From Bacteroidota bacterium (lineage in GTDB: Bacteria > Bacteroidota > Bacteroidia > Flavobacteriales > Weeksellaceae): DNA of 64,000 bases. A program made the translations under genes and the position numbers. Below the pieces are notes generated by a model. That model was given only the letters and a program-made list of their open reading frames with translations, did no database searches and was not told the origin of the DNA. The stretch is taken from assembly GCA_023393915.1 (NCBI GenBank), contig JAEXBS010000093.1:13428-77427 (forward strand), written 5' to 3'. Of the stretch, positions 22,791 to 31,173 are shown in pieces; within the stretch, counting starts at the first letter, position 1; each line of letters begins with the position of its first letter.

Positions 22791-23441
22791 ATGAAAAACC
22801 GATTAATAGCTCCTTCCCTGCTTTCTGCTGATTTTGGAAACCTTCAGCGCGATATTGAAATGCTTAACCAATCTCAAGCCGACTGGCTTCACGTGGACGT
22901 GATGGACGGAAGATTTGTTCCGAACATTTCGTTTGGATTTCCGGTAATGAAGCCCATCCGAACACACAGCAAAAAGTTTGTTGATGTTCACTTAATGATT
23001 GAGCAGCCTGAAAACTATGTGAAAGAGTTTGTAGAACAAGGTGCAGATTTGGTTTCTGTACATTACGAAGCTTGCACTCATTTGCATAGAACCATCACTT
23101 TGATTCAGGATTTAGGAGCAAAAGCAGGGGTGGTTCTAAACCCCTCTACGCCAGTACTCATGCTAGAGGATATCATTGAGCAGGTCGATTTGGTACTTTT
23201 AATGAGTGTTAATCCTGGATTTGGTGGACAGAAATTTATTGAAAACACTTATAAGAAGATTGCGGAAACTAAGGACCTTATCGTTAACAATAATTCAACT
23301 GCGTTAATTGAAGTGGACGGTGGAGTTAATCTAGAGAACGCATCTAAACTATTTGATTGTGGTGCCGATGTATTAGTTGCAGGAAATGCAGTCTTCTCTA
23401 GTGAAGATCCGGCAAAAACCATAGAGCTTTTGAAACTTTAA
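22791..23441 (+). CDS. rpe: Ribulose-phosphate 3-epimerase
   Basis: A 216-residue TIM-barrel enzyme interconverting ribulose 5-phosphate and xylulose 5-phosphate in the pentose phosphate pathway. Starts IAPSLLSADFGNLQRDIEML. Metal and catalytic residues are in WLHVDVMDGRFVPNISFG, DVHLMIEQP, LLMSVNPGFGGQKFI and EVDGGVNLENA, and the phosphate-binding end is DVLVAGNAVF. Length is normal. It lies in the M42 peptidase operon and is followed by a strong terminator. Confidence 0.97.
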   Translation: MKNRLIAPSLLSADFGNLQRDIEMLNQSQADWLHVDVMDGRFVPNISFGFPVMKPIRTHSKKFVDVHLMIEQPENYVKEFVEQGADLVSVHYEACTHLHRTITLIQDLGAKAGVVLNPSTPVLMLEDIIEQVDLVLLMSVNPGFGGQKFIENTYKKIAETKDLIVNNNSTALIEVDGGVNLENASKLFDCGADVLVAGNAVFSSEDPAKTIELLKL

Positions 23442-23463
23442 AAAGTCCAAAATTTTAACTTTT

Positions 23464-23500
23464 AAAGTCAGAGCTTCACTTTTTGCTCTGACTTTTTTTT
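23464..23500 (+). terminator. Rho-independent terminator after rpe
   Basis: AAAGTCAGAGC (23464-23474) pairs with GCTCTGACTTT (23485-23495) and a T-run follows. Confidence 0.85.
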
Positions 23501-23512
23501 ATCTTTTTTCTT

Positions 23513-23992
23513 ATGAATATAAGAACGAAAACTGAGCTAGATTCCCTAGAGAGAAAGGCACTTCTCGATCTATGGAATGCAGAATATCCTTTACGAATCA
23601 ATTACACTTCACTAGAAGCTTTTGAGGCTTATCTAAGTGGATTATCAGAAGGCACGTTTTACCTTCTAGAGTCTGACCTAGGAGCGATCAAAGGATGGGC
23701 TTCTAGTTTTAGAAGAGAAAATGAAACTTGGTTTGCCCTAATTATTGCTAAAGAGCTGCATGGACAAGGCTATGGAACTGAGCTTTTAAATCATTTAAAG
23801 CAGAACAACAGAGAACTCAGTGGCTGGGTAATTGACGGACACCAGGAAGTAAAAAGTAATGGTGAGCTTTATGTTTCTCCCCAGAACTTTTATCTAAAGC
23901 AAAATTTCAAACTACTTCCAGAGGTAAGATTAGAAATCCCGACCCTAAGTGCCGTTAAAATTTATTGGAAGCGGAGTTTAGAAGTTGAATAG
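23513..23992 (+). CDS. GNAT-family N-acetyltransferase
   Basis: A 159-residue acetyl-CoA-dependent acyltransferase. Motif A is visible near residue 80-95 as IIAKELHGQGYGTELLNHLK, where Q-G-Y-G-T forms the CoA pyrophosphate loop. The substrate is unknown. It starts 12 bp after the rpe terminator; no promoter of consensus form is obvious, so some read-through may be needed. It converges on rpsA with a shared hairpin between them. Confidence 0.82.
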   Translation: MNIRTKTELDSLERKALLDLWNAEYPLRINYTSLEAFEAYLSGLSEGTFYLLESDLGAIKGWASSFRRENETWFALIIAKELHGQGYGTELLNHLKQNNRELSGWVIDGHQEVKSNGELYVSPQNFYLKQNFKLLPEVRLEIPTLSAVKIYWKRSLEVE

Positions 23993-23995
23993 CAA

Positions 23996-24026
23996 TAAAA
24001 AAAACCGCTCTAAAAAAGAGCGGTTT
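23996..24026 (-). terminator. Terminator of rpsA
   Basis: AAACCGCTCT (24002-24011) pairs with AGAGCGGTTT (24017-24026). The A-run at 23996-24004 gives a U-tract on the minus strand. It may also stop the GNAT transcript. Confidence 0.8.
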
Positions 24027-24050
24027 AACTATTTAAAATGTTAGGGAAAA

Positions 24051-25829
24051 TTAGTTTCCTCCTTCCATTTTTCTTTTAAGTTCTGCTAGTGCATCGATAT
24101 CTCCCAGAGTTGTTTTTTCATCTCCTGTAGATGCAGCTGGCTTAGAAGAGTTTTCTTTCGTATTTCTTCTTTCCTCTTCTCTGAAGATTCCAGTGTGAGA
24201 TACTACTACTCTTTTGAATTCTTTGTTGAATTCAATTACTTTAAATTCAGCTGATTCTCCTTTTTTGATTTTAGAACCGTCTTCTTTTTCTAGAAGTCTG
24301 CTTGGACAGAAAGCTTCTACTTCTTGATCTTCGAACTGAACTTGAGCTCCTTTATCGAATACGTCAGTAGCAGTACCTGTATGGGTAGTTCCTTCTGCGT
24401 ATTTTGTTTCGAATTGATCCCAAGGGTTGTCTTGAAGTTGTTTGTGTCCTAGAGAAAGTCTTCTTGCTGCAGTATCTAATTCAAGAACTACTACATCTAG
24501 AGAATCTCCTACGTTGCAGAATTCACTTGGGTGCTTGATTTTCTTAGTCCAAGAAAGGTCAGAGATGTAAATAAGTCCATCAATACCTTCTTCTAGTTCT
24601 ACGAATACACCGAAGTTAGTGAAGTTTCTCACAGTACCTTTGTGCTGTGAACCTACTGGATACTTCGCTTCGATATTTTCCCATGGATCTTTGCTTAATT
24701 GCTTGATACCAAGAGAAATTTTTCTTTCTTCTCTGTCTAATGTAAGAACTTCAGCATCTACTTCGTCTCCAACTTTAACAAAGTCACCTGCACTTCTTAA
24801 GTGAGTAGACCATGACATTTCAGAAACGTGGATTAGTCCTTCTACACCTGGAGCGATTTCAACAAAAGCACCGTAGTCTGCAAGAACTACTACTTTTCCT
24901 TTTACTCTGTCTCCAACTTTTAGGTCAGCTGAAAGTGCATCCCAAGGGTGCGCTTCTAATTGCTTCATACCTAATTGGATTCTTGTTTTCTCGTCATCGA
25001 AATCAAGGATTACTACCTTAACTGTTTGACCGTCTTCAAGAATTTCTGATGGATGGTTCACTCTTGACCAAGAAAGGTCAGTGATGTGGATAAGTCCATC
25101 TACTCCACCTAGGTCTACGAATACACCGTAAGAAGTAATATTCTTAACAGTTCCTTCTAGTACTTGACCTTTTTCAAGTTGAGCGATGATTTCTTTTTTC
25201 TGATCTTCAATATCGGCTTCAATAAGCGCTTTGTGAGATACTACTACGTTTTTGAATTCTGGGTTGATTTTCACTACCTTGAACTCCATAGTTTTTCCTA
25301 CGTATTGATCGTAGTCTTTGATCGGCTTCACGTCGATTTGCGATCCTGGAAGGAAAGCTTCAATTCCGTGAACATCAACGATCATACCTCCTTTAGTTCT
25401 AGATTTAACGTAACCGTTAACAACTTCACCTGTTTCATGAAGCTCGTTTACACGATCCCATGCTTTTAGGGTTCTAGCTTTTCTGTGAGAAAGCTGAAGT
25501 TGACCAGTTTTGTCTTCTCTACGGTCTACCATTACTTCCACTTCATCACCTACGGTAAGTTCTGGACGGTAACGGAATTCGTTAAGAGAAATAACCCCTT
25601 CAGATTTAAAGTTGATGTCAACGATAGCTTCTTTGTCAGTAAGTCTTACAACTTTTCCAACTAAAACGTCGTTGTCTTGAAGGTTGTTTAGTGATCCGTT
25701 GTAGATTTCCTCTAAATCACTCTTTTCTTTTCTAGCATCAGCATCTAATCCCGATTCAAAAGAATCCCAATCAAATTGTTCTGGTGCAACGTTTTGGTTC
25801 ATAAGAACCATGTCTTTTTCTTCAGACAT
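24051..25829 (-). CDS. rpsA: 30S ribosomal protein S1
   Basis: A 592-residue multi-domain RNA-binding protein that helps the 30S subunit take up mRNA. Repeated S1 (OB-fold) domains are plain, each with a core like GMIVDVHGIEAFLPGSQ, GVFVDLGGVDGLIHITDLSW, GAFVEIAPGVEGLIHVSEMS and GVFVELEEGIDGLIYISDLS. I count about six, the last one degenerate. The C-terminal tail is charged and low-complexity (EERRNTKENSSKPAASTGDE). A good promoter lies about 118 bp upstream, giving a long leader of about 110 nt, which fits the self-regulation known for S1 in other bacteria. Confidence 0.96.
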   Translation of the reverse strand: MSEEKDMVLMNQNVAPEQFDWDSFESGLDADARKEKSDLEEIYNGSLNNLQDNDVLVGKVVRLTDKEAIVDINFKSEGVISLNEFRYRPELTVGDEVEVMVDRREDKTGQLQLSHRKARTLKAWDRVNELHETGEVVNGYVKSRTKGGMIVDVHGIEAFLPGSQIDVKPIKDYDQYVGKTMEFKVVKINPEFKNVVVSHKALIEADIEDQKKEIIAQLEKGQVLEGTVKNITSYGVFVDLGGVDGLIHITDLSWSRVNHPSEILEDGQTVKVVILDFDDEKTRIQLGMKQLEAHPWDALSADLKVGDRVKGKVVVLADYGAFVEIAPGVEGLIHVSEMSWSTHLRSAGDFVKVGDEVDAEVLTLDREERKISLGIKQLSKDPWENIEAKYPVGSQHKGTVRNFTNFGVFVELEEGIDGLIYISDLSWTKKIKHPSEFCNVGDSLDVVVLELDTAARRLSLGHKQLQDNPWDQFETKYAEGTTHTGTATDVFDKGAQVQFEDQEVEAFCPSRLLEKEDGSKIKKGESAEFKVIEFNKEFKRVVVSHTGIFREEERRNTKENSSKPAASTGDEKTTLGDIDALAELKRKMEGGN

Positions 25830-25946
25830 AAGTTTAAAATTTGTATCCCGCTGTATCTTAATGGGTCCTAAGGTGAATTAAGTACTTGCGGAAGTTGTTT
25901 AATAGTTAATTTAATAGGCTTTCTGACCCTTTCACAAAAAGTGGTG

Positions 25947-25975
25947 CAAATATACAACTTTTTTAGAGAGTACAA
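25947..25975 (-). promoter_or_regulatory. Promoter of rpsA
   Basis: On the minus strand TTG (25975-25973), an 18-bp spacer and TATATTTG (25954-25947) followed by C: a near-ideal Bacteroidota promoter. Start near 25940. Confidence 0.65.
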
Positions 25976-25999
25976 CCACTATAATACACTGAAATTCAA

Positions 26000-26039
26000 A
26001 TGCCCCCTGATTTAAATTGAATATTAAAACAAGGGGCAT
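26000..26039 (-). terminator. Possible weak terminator after the multicopper oxidase gene
   Basis: ATGCCCC (26000-26006) pairs with GGGGCAT (26033-26039) around a 26-nt AT-rich loop. No strong U-tract on the minus strand, so terminator function is uncertain. Confidence 0.35.
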
Positions 26040-26111
26040 TTTTAAGATAGGAAAAGCTAAAGCATTCTTAGTAAAAGTTCACTAAAACTTTTCTTTAAAT
26101 AAAAGGGAATA

Positions 26112-28661
26112 TTAATAGGTAACGGTAAGTCCTACACCCCATCCTCTATGGTTATCGTAGTTTGTTGAGGCAGCAAAATTCTTTGTTAAAATGTACTTTA
26201 AAGCAGCATTATACTCCCGATCAGTATTGACCATAAAAGCTCCCCTAAGTCTTGGCGAAAGCGGTATGTCCTCTCTTGATAATTGAAGCCTAAAAATTCC
26301 ATCGGTAAACACATCTGCTCGAAGATCGACAAGAAGAGGAAGCGTATAAACAAACCCAGCACTTAAAGCAGCTCTACTGTTTTGGGTGTATTTTTGGCCA
26401 AAGAGGTTTTCTTCGGATCCATGTGCTCCTAAATCCCTGTATTTATATTGGAAACCTATAAAAGGCATCAACCATTGCATTTTTCCAATATAGCGTCCGA
26501 TGAGTGTTTCCGATTCGTACCCGTGCTCTTTTTTATAACCTAAATCCCACTCCGTACTTACGTTCCATCTTGTATTCTGTAGCGAAGCGATACCTTCATT
26601 TCCATTGTTTGAAAAATCATTTTCAAACATAAAATACCATCCGTTACTTTCTTTCTGCAGGATTTTATAGGCCTCTGCTTTATTTGGCAACTGAGGGTTT
26701 TGATAATCCCCAACAGCAAAAACGCGATTCATTCCGGACATCATATGGTACATGATATGACAGTGGAAGAACCAATCTCCTTCTGTATTGGCTGCAAACT
26801 CAATCACATTAGTTTCCATAGGCATAATGTCTATAACGTTCTTCAGTGGAGATTGAACACCGCTACTATTGAGTACTCTAAAATCAAATCCATGCAAGTG
26901 CATTGGGTGTCGCATCATGGAGTTGTTTACTAAGGTAATCCTTAAAATCTCACCTTTTTTAACCGGTATTTTATCGACTTCTGACATTACTTTATTGTCC
27001 ATACTCCATACATAGCGGTTCATGTTCCCGGTAAGGGTAAAGGTTACTTCCTTTACTTTGCTTGTGGGACTAAGGGAAGTGTTGTAAGGAGACTTAAGCA
27101 TATCGTAATTGAGGGTAAGAATGTCATTTGAATTGCCGTGAGATGAGTGATCCATTTGAGCATGATCCATTGAAGAATGGGTGGTTTCTCCCGTAGAATG
27201 AGAGGAAGAATCGCTTTTTTTCTGGTGAGAAGAAGCCTTTGTTAACTCGGGATACATCACTTCATTCATATCCATGGTTTGAAGACTCATTTTCATTCCC
27301 ATATCTTTCATATCTCCATTGGTCTTCATCATATTATTCATCATTTTCATTCCTTCAAAGTATTTGAGCTTAGGAAGAGCATCGTGAGTTACCTTTTCGC
27401 CTTCCCCAATAAATACGGAAGTCGAACCCGATCGATCTTCTGCAGTAACTAATAGTTCATAGGCTTTATTTGCCTCAGGAAGCGTAACGACAATATCGTA
27501 CGTCTCTGAAACCCCCACAATTAATCGATCTACCTCAATGGGTTCAACATCGTTCCCATCGCTAGCTACAACGGTAATTTTTCCTCCTGCATAATTCAAC
27601 CAAAAGTAATTGGAAGCTCCCCCATTGGCAACGCGTAGTCTTACTTTGTCTTTTGCTTTGAACTGTGGCAGCTCCAAGGTTTTAACGCCATTAACTAAGA
27701 AAGCATCATAATAAACATCACTGACATCCATAGCATGCATTCTCTTCCATTCATTAACGAATTTCGTTTTGAAATGCCCCTCTTTGATTGCTTCCCAATA
27801 GCTTTGAGTAGAACCTTTTTTAATGCCCGACCAGTCGTTACCGTTATGAAGCATTCGGTTGATGTTGTGTGGATTCAAATTGGTCCATTCACTGATAATC
27901 AGCGGCACTGAATGCAAATTATCTATTTCTTCTCTAAAGGTGGGGTCATTATCTCGTTTTTTCATGATAAAAGAACCGTACATCCCTATTTGTTCTTGCA
28001 TTCCGGAGTGAGAATGGTACCAATGCGTTCCGTTTTGGATGATAGGAAAACGATAGGTATAAGTAGAACCTGGCGCTATGGGTTTTTGTGTAAGCCAGGG
28101 AACTCCGTCTTGCGAATTGGGTAACATTACACCATGCCAATGCAGTGAGGTGGGAACTTCTAAAAGGTTATGTACGGTAATCTCTGCCGTATCGCCTTCT
28201 GTAAAAGTAAGGGTGGGCATTGGAATTTGACCATTAACCGCTATAGCGCGCTTGGATTTACCTCCAAATGTGACGAGGGTATCCTTCACATAGAGGTCGT
28301 ATTTTACCACCTTACCACCACCAAGTACTTTTTTTGGTAGCATAGGTACCTTTTGGTGTCCTAATTCTTTATTAGGAGTGGAGTGCTTATGCGCGTTGTC
28401 ATCGCTCTTTGTTGAAACGAGTTTCATACCACAAATAGGGCAAGTTCCAGGTTTATCCGAAACAATCTCCGGGTGCATGGGACAGGTATACTTTTCAGTC
28501 TGTTTTTCAGTCGTAGTAGCAGTTCCTTGAGTCTTATGTTGATGGTCATGATTGTGTTGCGCTTTACTTAGAGTCGAAAATAAAAGTAAACTCAGAAGGA
28601 AACAAAGGGGTATGAAAGCTCCATTAAAACTAGGAACTCTAAATGAGTAGTTATTTTTCAT
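26112..28661 (-). CDS. Multicopper oxidase with metal-binding N-terminus and barrel-like C-terminus (CopA-like)
   Basis: An 849-residue exported copper-resistance protein. After the signal peptide and a His-rich stretch (HNHDHQHK) comes a heavy-metal-binding domain at about 52-78 with CPMHPEIV and CPICGMKL. The multicopper oxidase core follows: the first pair of copper motifs is HWHGVMLPNS and HWYHSHSG (about 173-220), the second HPMHLHGFDF and HCHIMYHMMSGM (about 582-640). A Met-rich segment (about 435-465) and a His/Ser-rich one (about 475-500) lie between, as in CopA/PcoA proteins. The last ~180 residues (EWDLGYKKEHGYESETLIGR onward) look like alternating beta strands of a CopB-type outer-membrane module. 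Probably oxidises Cu(I) in the periplasm. Confidence 0.9.
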   Translation of the reverse strand: MKNNYSFRVPSFNGAFIPLCFLLSLLLFSTLSKAQHNHDHQHKTQGTATTTEKQTEKYTCPMHPEIVSDKPGTCPICGMKLVSTKSDDNAHKHSTPNKELGHQKVPMLPKKVLGGGKVVKYDLYVKDTLVTFGGKSKRAIAVNGQIPMPTLTFTEGDTAEITVHNLLEVPTSLHWHGVMLPNSQDGVPWLTQKPIAPGSTYTYRFPIIQNGTHWYHSHSGMQEQIGMYGSFIMKKRDNDPTFREEIDNLHSVPLIISEWTNLNPHNINRMLHNGNDWSGIKKGSTQSYWEAIKEGHFKTKFVNEWKRMHAMDVSDVYYDAFLVNGVKTLELPQFKAKDKVRLRVANGGASNYFWLNYAGGKITVVASDGNDVEPIEVDRLIVGVSETYDIVVTLPEANKAYELLVTAEDRSGSTSVFIGEGEKVTHDALPKLKYFEGMKMMNNMMKTNGDMKDMGMKMSLQTMDMNEVMYPELTKASSHQKKSDSSSHSTGETTHSSMDHAQMDHSSHGNSNDILTLNYDMLKSPYNTSLSPTSKVKEVTFTLTGNMNRYVWSMDNKVMSEVDKIPVKKGEILRITLVNNSMMRHPMHLHGFDFRVLNSSGVQSPLKNVIDIMPMETNVIEFAANTEGDWFFHCHIMYHMMSGMNRVFAVGDYQNPQLPNKAEAYKILQKESNGWYFMFENDFSNNGNEGIASLQNTRWNVSTEWDLGYKKEHGYESETLIGRYIGKMQWLMPFIGFQYKYRDLGAHGSEENLFGQKYTQNSRAALSAGFVYTLPLLVDLRADVFTDGIFRLQLSREDIPLSPRLRGAFMVNTDREYNAALKYILTKNFAASTNYDNHRGWGVGLTVTY

Positions 28662-28700
28662 TTGATTGATTTATTAATTATTTCCTCTTTTAAACTCCCA

Positions 28701-28721
28701 AGATCTAACCGGGCTAGATTT
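28701..28721. repeat. Imperfect inverted repeat in the copper oxidase leader
   Basis: AGATCTAACC and GGCTAGATTT around a central G match in 8 of 10 positions when inverted. It lies 40-60 bp upstream of the oxidase start, where an operator could be. The loop is too small for a good RNA hairpin. Confidence 0.35.
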
Positions 28722-28823
28722 GAATAAGGATGAGAGTAATCGAGTGATTAAAAGGTAGAATGTATAATTCTATCCTATCTTAATAGGCACTTTGTAATCT
28801 CAAAAAATTAGAAAACAAAGGGC

Positions 28824-29186
28824 TTAAATAAAATCAATCGCTTTCGGAGGATGCCACACCTGAAGACCACTATTTGTTGGTACAGGAGATTTATAAAAAG
28901 GAAAATTTTCTTTTGGGTGAAAAACGAACGTTTCTTTGTGACTAAGGGCTTTCACTGAGTTAGCTAGCAAAACGGGTGCAACATGGCAGTTTTGCACTAA
29001 ACAATGCGCTGGACATTCTTTTTTACTCGAATGATTATCGTTTGTGTTAGTGGACATTTGGTGCAAGCAATGCTGCACATTTGTACTGTTCTCTACTGGT
29101 GCTAAAGAAGGCATCGCCAAAACTGCTGGAGAAAATACAAACCCCATCAAGAAAATTACAACGATGATTCGATAGCGCACTATCAT
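28824..29186 (-). CDS. Small exported Cys/His-rich protein upstream of the copper oxidase
   Basis: A 120-residue protein with a signal peptide (MIVRYRIIVVIFLMGFVFSP, ending near AVLAMP) and a metal-binding-looking core with HCLHQM and KKECPAHCLVQNCHV. The C-terminus reads VWHPPKAIDF. It resembles in layout the small Cys/His-rich proteins (CopL-like, or Bacteroidota HYC/CC/PP-type) found beside copper-resistance genes. The ATG at 29186 is chosen because an in-frame TTG at 29216 falls inside a consensus -7 promoter box. It precedes the oxidase gene by 162 bp on the same strand. Copper binding or copper-responsive control is an inference. Confidence 0.7.
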   Translation of the reverse strand: MIVRYRIIVVIFLMGFVFSPAVLAMPSLAPVENSTNVQHCLHQMSTNTNDNHSSKKECPAHCLVQNCHVAPVLLANSVKALSHKETFVFHPKENFPFYKSPVPTNSGLQVWHPPKAIDFI

Positions 29187-29213
29187 ATAACTATCTATTA
29201 ACTTTAGAACGCT

Positions 29214-29221
29214 CAAATATA
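29214..29221 (-). promoter_or_regulatory. -7 promoter box of the copper locus
   Basis: TATATTTG on the minus strand, ending 27 bp before the ATG at 29186. No clear TTG element upstream, so an activator may be needed. Confidence 0.45.
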
Positions 29222-29361
29222 AACCTATTTATTTGGTGCTTTATTGTAAAATTTTTGGAATCATTTACTTTATTTGTTCACGTTTATTTAAAAAAGAATT
29301 AATGATTAGTATATTCCTATTGGGTTGAAATCAAGATACTTTAGAGCCATAAAACAAAACC

Positions 29362-30027
29362 ATGGCTAAAAAAATTAAAGTTTTCCTTCTCGGTTATTTG
29401 CTCTTTCTTTTGATCTCTTTTTTCCTCATCTTCTCTCGGCCTAAAATCGAATTACATCTTTGGCTAAATTCTTTTCATACTCCCTTTCTTGATTCGTTCT
29501 TTCGTTATTTCACTAATATTGGAGACGGAGCTTTTGCCCTAGTTTTTCTTCCCTATTTCTTTTTTTTTACCAAAGCAAGGACTCTTTTCTACACTCTGCT
29601 TGGGTGTCTTACGGCAGGAATCTTAGCTCAGGTTTTTAAAAAGCTGGTATTCACTAGTGCGCTGCGCCCTTCGGCTATAATTGATGAGCATCTACTGCAT
29701 ACCGTAGAGGGCGTTAAGCTCGCCACTTTGCATTCTTTCCCTTCAGGACACTCGGCCTCCGTGTTTGCCTTTATGCTTGCCCTAGCACTATTAAACCATA
29801 GGAATAAAATGATGCAAGTCTTCTTTTGCCTATGTGCCATTTTAGGTGCGTATTCAAGAGTTTACCTATCTCAGCATTTTTTATTGGATACCTTGGCAGG
29901 ATCCTTTTTAGGTGTACTTAGTGTCTTTTTCGCCTATGCAATTAGTAACTCTTTGAAATGGCTACCAAGTAGTTCCTTTTACTCTTATTTTAGACAAAAA
30001 GCTCGCAGAGAAACTCCTGCTCCCTAA
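29362..30027 (+). CDS. PAP2-family membrane phosphatase
   Basis: A 221-residue integral membrane protein with about six hydrophobic segments. The three acid-phosphatase motifs are visible: K-x6-RP in KKLVFTSALRP, PSGHS in SFPSGHSAS and S-R-x5-H-x3-D in SRVYLSQHFLLDTLAG. Members dephosphorylate phosphatidic acid, PGP or undecaprenyl pyrophosphate on the outer face of the inner membrane; which one cannot be told. A dedicated undecaprenyl-PP phosphatase (uppP) also lies in this window at 31.9 kb. The merR-like gene follows after 54 bp but has its own -7 box. Confidence 0.9.
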   Translation: MAKKIKVFLLGYLLFLLISFFLIFSRPKIELHLWLNSFHTPFLDSFFRYFTNIGDGAFALVFLPYFFFFTKARTLFYTLLGCLTAGILAQVFKKLVFTSALRPSAIIDEHLLHTVEGVKLATLHSFPSGHSASVFAFMLALALLNHRNKMMQVFFCLCAILGAYSRVYLSQHFLLDTLAGSFLGVLSVFFAYAISNSLKWLPSSSFYSYFRQKARRETPAP

Positions 30028-30065
30028 GGACTACAATTCAGCCCAGAAAAAATAAAGAAAAGCCT

Positions 30066-30073
30066 TATATTTG
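30066..30073 (+). promoter_or_regulatory. -7 promoter box of the MerR-type gene
   Basis: TATATTTG ends 8 bp before the ATG at 30082, predicting an almost leaderless transcript. No TTG element at the usual distance. Confidence 0.4.
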
Positions 30074-30081
30074 AGGCTGAA

Positions 30082-30444
30082 ATGAATTTAAATCTTCCCG
30101 ACAAACTGTATTATACCATTGGTGAGGTCGCCAAAGCATTCGATGTGAATACTTCTCTTATTCGCTATTGGGAGGGAGAATTCCCTATTCTAAGACCGAA
30201 AAAGAATAAGAAAGGGAATCGTTATTTTACCCCAGAGGACGTATCGAATCTGAAGATGATTTACCACCTGGTGAAAGAAAAAGGCTATACTTTAGATGGC
30301 GCTAAAATCGCTTTATCCACCAATACCAAAGTTAGTGAGACGATTTCGATGATTGATCGATTGGAATTTGTTCGCGCGGAACTGGTAAAATTAAAAGAAT
30401 CCTTGGTCGATCCTCCTAAAGAAGAGCCTACTGAACAGGCTTAA
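30082..30444 (+). CDS. MerR-family transcriptional regulator
   Basis: A 120-residue DNA-binding protein. The winged helix-turn-helix fills residues 8-80: YTIGEVAKAFDVNTSLIRYW, GNRYFTPEDVSNLKMIYHLV and KGYTLDGAKIAL. The remaining short helix (about 85-110) should form the dimer coiled coil. No effector domain and no metal-binding cysteines, so the signal it senses is unknown. The type with LIRYWEGEFP is common in Bacteroidota, usually beside housekeeping genes. It converges on rluF, 2 bp apart. Confidence 0.88.
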   Translation: MNLNLPDKLYYTIGEVAKAFDVNTSLIRYWEGEFPILRPKKNKKGNRYFTPEDVSNLKMIYHLVKEKGYTLDGAKIALSTNTKVSETISMIDRLEFVRAELVKLKESLVDPPKEEPTEQA

Positions 30445-30446
30445 AG

Positions 30447-31169
30447 TTATTCAACGGTTTTTGAAGAATCTTGAACAATAGCTTGCAGCTCAGAAAGTTC
30501 TTCGGACGTAAGATCTCTCCACTTTCCGATCGGTAAATCCAAATGAATATTCAGTACGCGAACTCGTTTTAATTTCTTTACTTCATAACCCAAATATTCG
30601 CACATTCTACGAATTTGGCGGTTGAGGCCCTGAGTTAATACAATCCGGAAACTTAAAGTATCAATCTGCTCTACTTCACATTTCTTTGTTACAGTACCTA
30701 AAATCGGTACACCATTGCTCATTTTTTTCAAAAACGTGGGTGTGATGGGCTTGTCCAGACGAACAATATATTCTTTTCCGTGGTTGTTTCTAGAGCGAAG
30801 AATTTTATTAACAATATCACCATCGGAGGTAAGTAAAATAAGACCCTCACTAGGTTTATCCAATCGGCCAATAGGGAAAATTCTTTCTTTGTGGCCTATA
30901 TAGTCAATGATATTGTTTTTTTCTCTTTTTGAATCAGTAGTACATACAATGCCTACCGGTTTATTAAAAGCGATATAGACAAACTCGCTCTTGGGAGCGC
31001 CTACCTTTTTACCATCGATGATTATCTCATCTTCTGGGCTCACTTTCAATCCTTTTTCCGGTACCTCACCGTTGACTTTTATGCGACCTTCATCAAGCAA
31101 TTGATCCGCTGCTCTTCGAGAGCAGTAGCCAATTTCTGAAAGGTATTTGTTGATTCTAGTTTTCTCCAT
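30447..31169 (-). CDS. rluF: 23S rRNA pseudouridine(2604) synthase RluF
   Basis: A 240-residue RsuA-family pseudouridine synthase. An S4 RNA-binding domain (about 1-60, MEKTRINKYLSEIGYCSRRA) precedes the catalytic domain with the active Asp in IGRLDKPSEGLILLTSDGD near residue 98. GVPILGTVTKKCEVEQ and GLNRQIRRMCEYLGYEVKKL closely match E. coli RluF as I remember it, favouring RluF over RluB/RluE/RsuA. It is the last gene of the ftsX-DUF3098-uppP-truB-rluF run, 4 bp after truB. Confidence 0.9.
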   Translation of the reverse strand: MEKTRINKYLSEIGYCSRRAADQLLDEGRIKVNGEVPEKGLKVSPEDEIIIDGKKVGAPKSEFVYIAFNKPVGIVCTTDSKREKNNIIDYIGHKERIFPIGRLDKPSEGLILLTSDGDIVNKILRSRNNHGKEYIVRLDKPITPTFLKKMSNGVPILGTVTKKCEVEQIDTLSFRIVLTQGLNRQIRRMCEYLGYEVKKLKRVRVLNIHLDLPIGKWRDLTSEELSELQAIVQDSSKTVE

Positions 31170-31173
31170 GGTC

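Noticed and set aside
26000..26039. Riboswitch or strong leader element upstream of rpsA
   Set aside because: The hairpin lies upstream of the predicted rpsA start site and is better seen as a weak end signal for the copper oxidase transcript.
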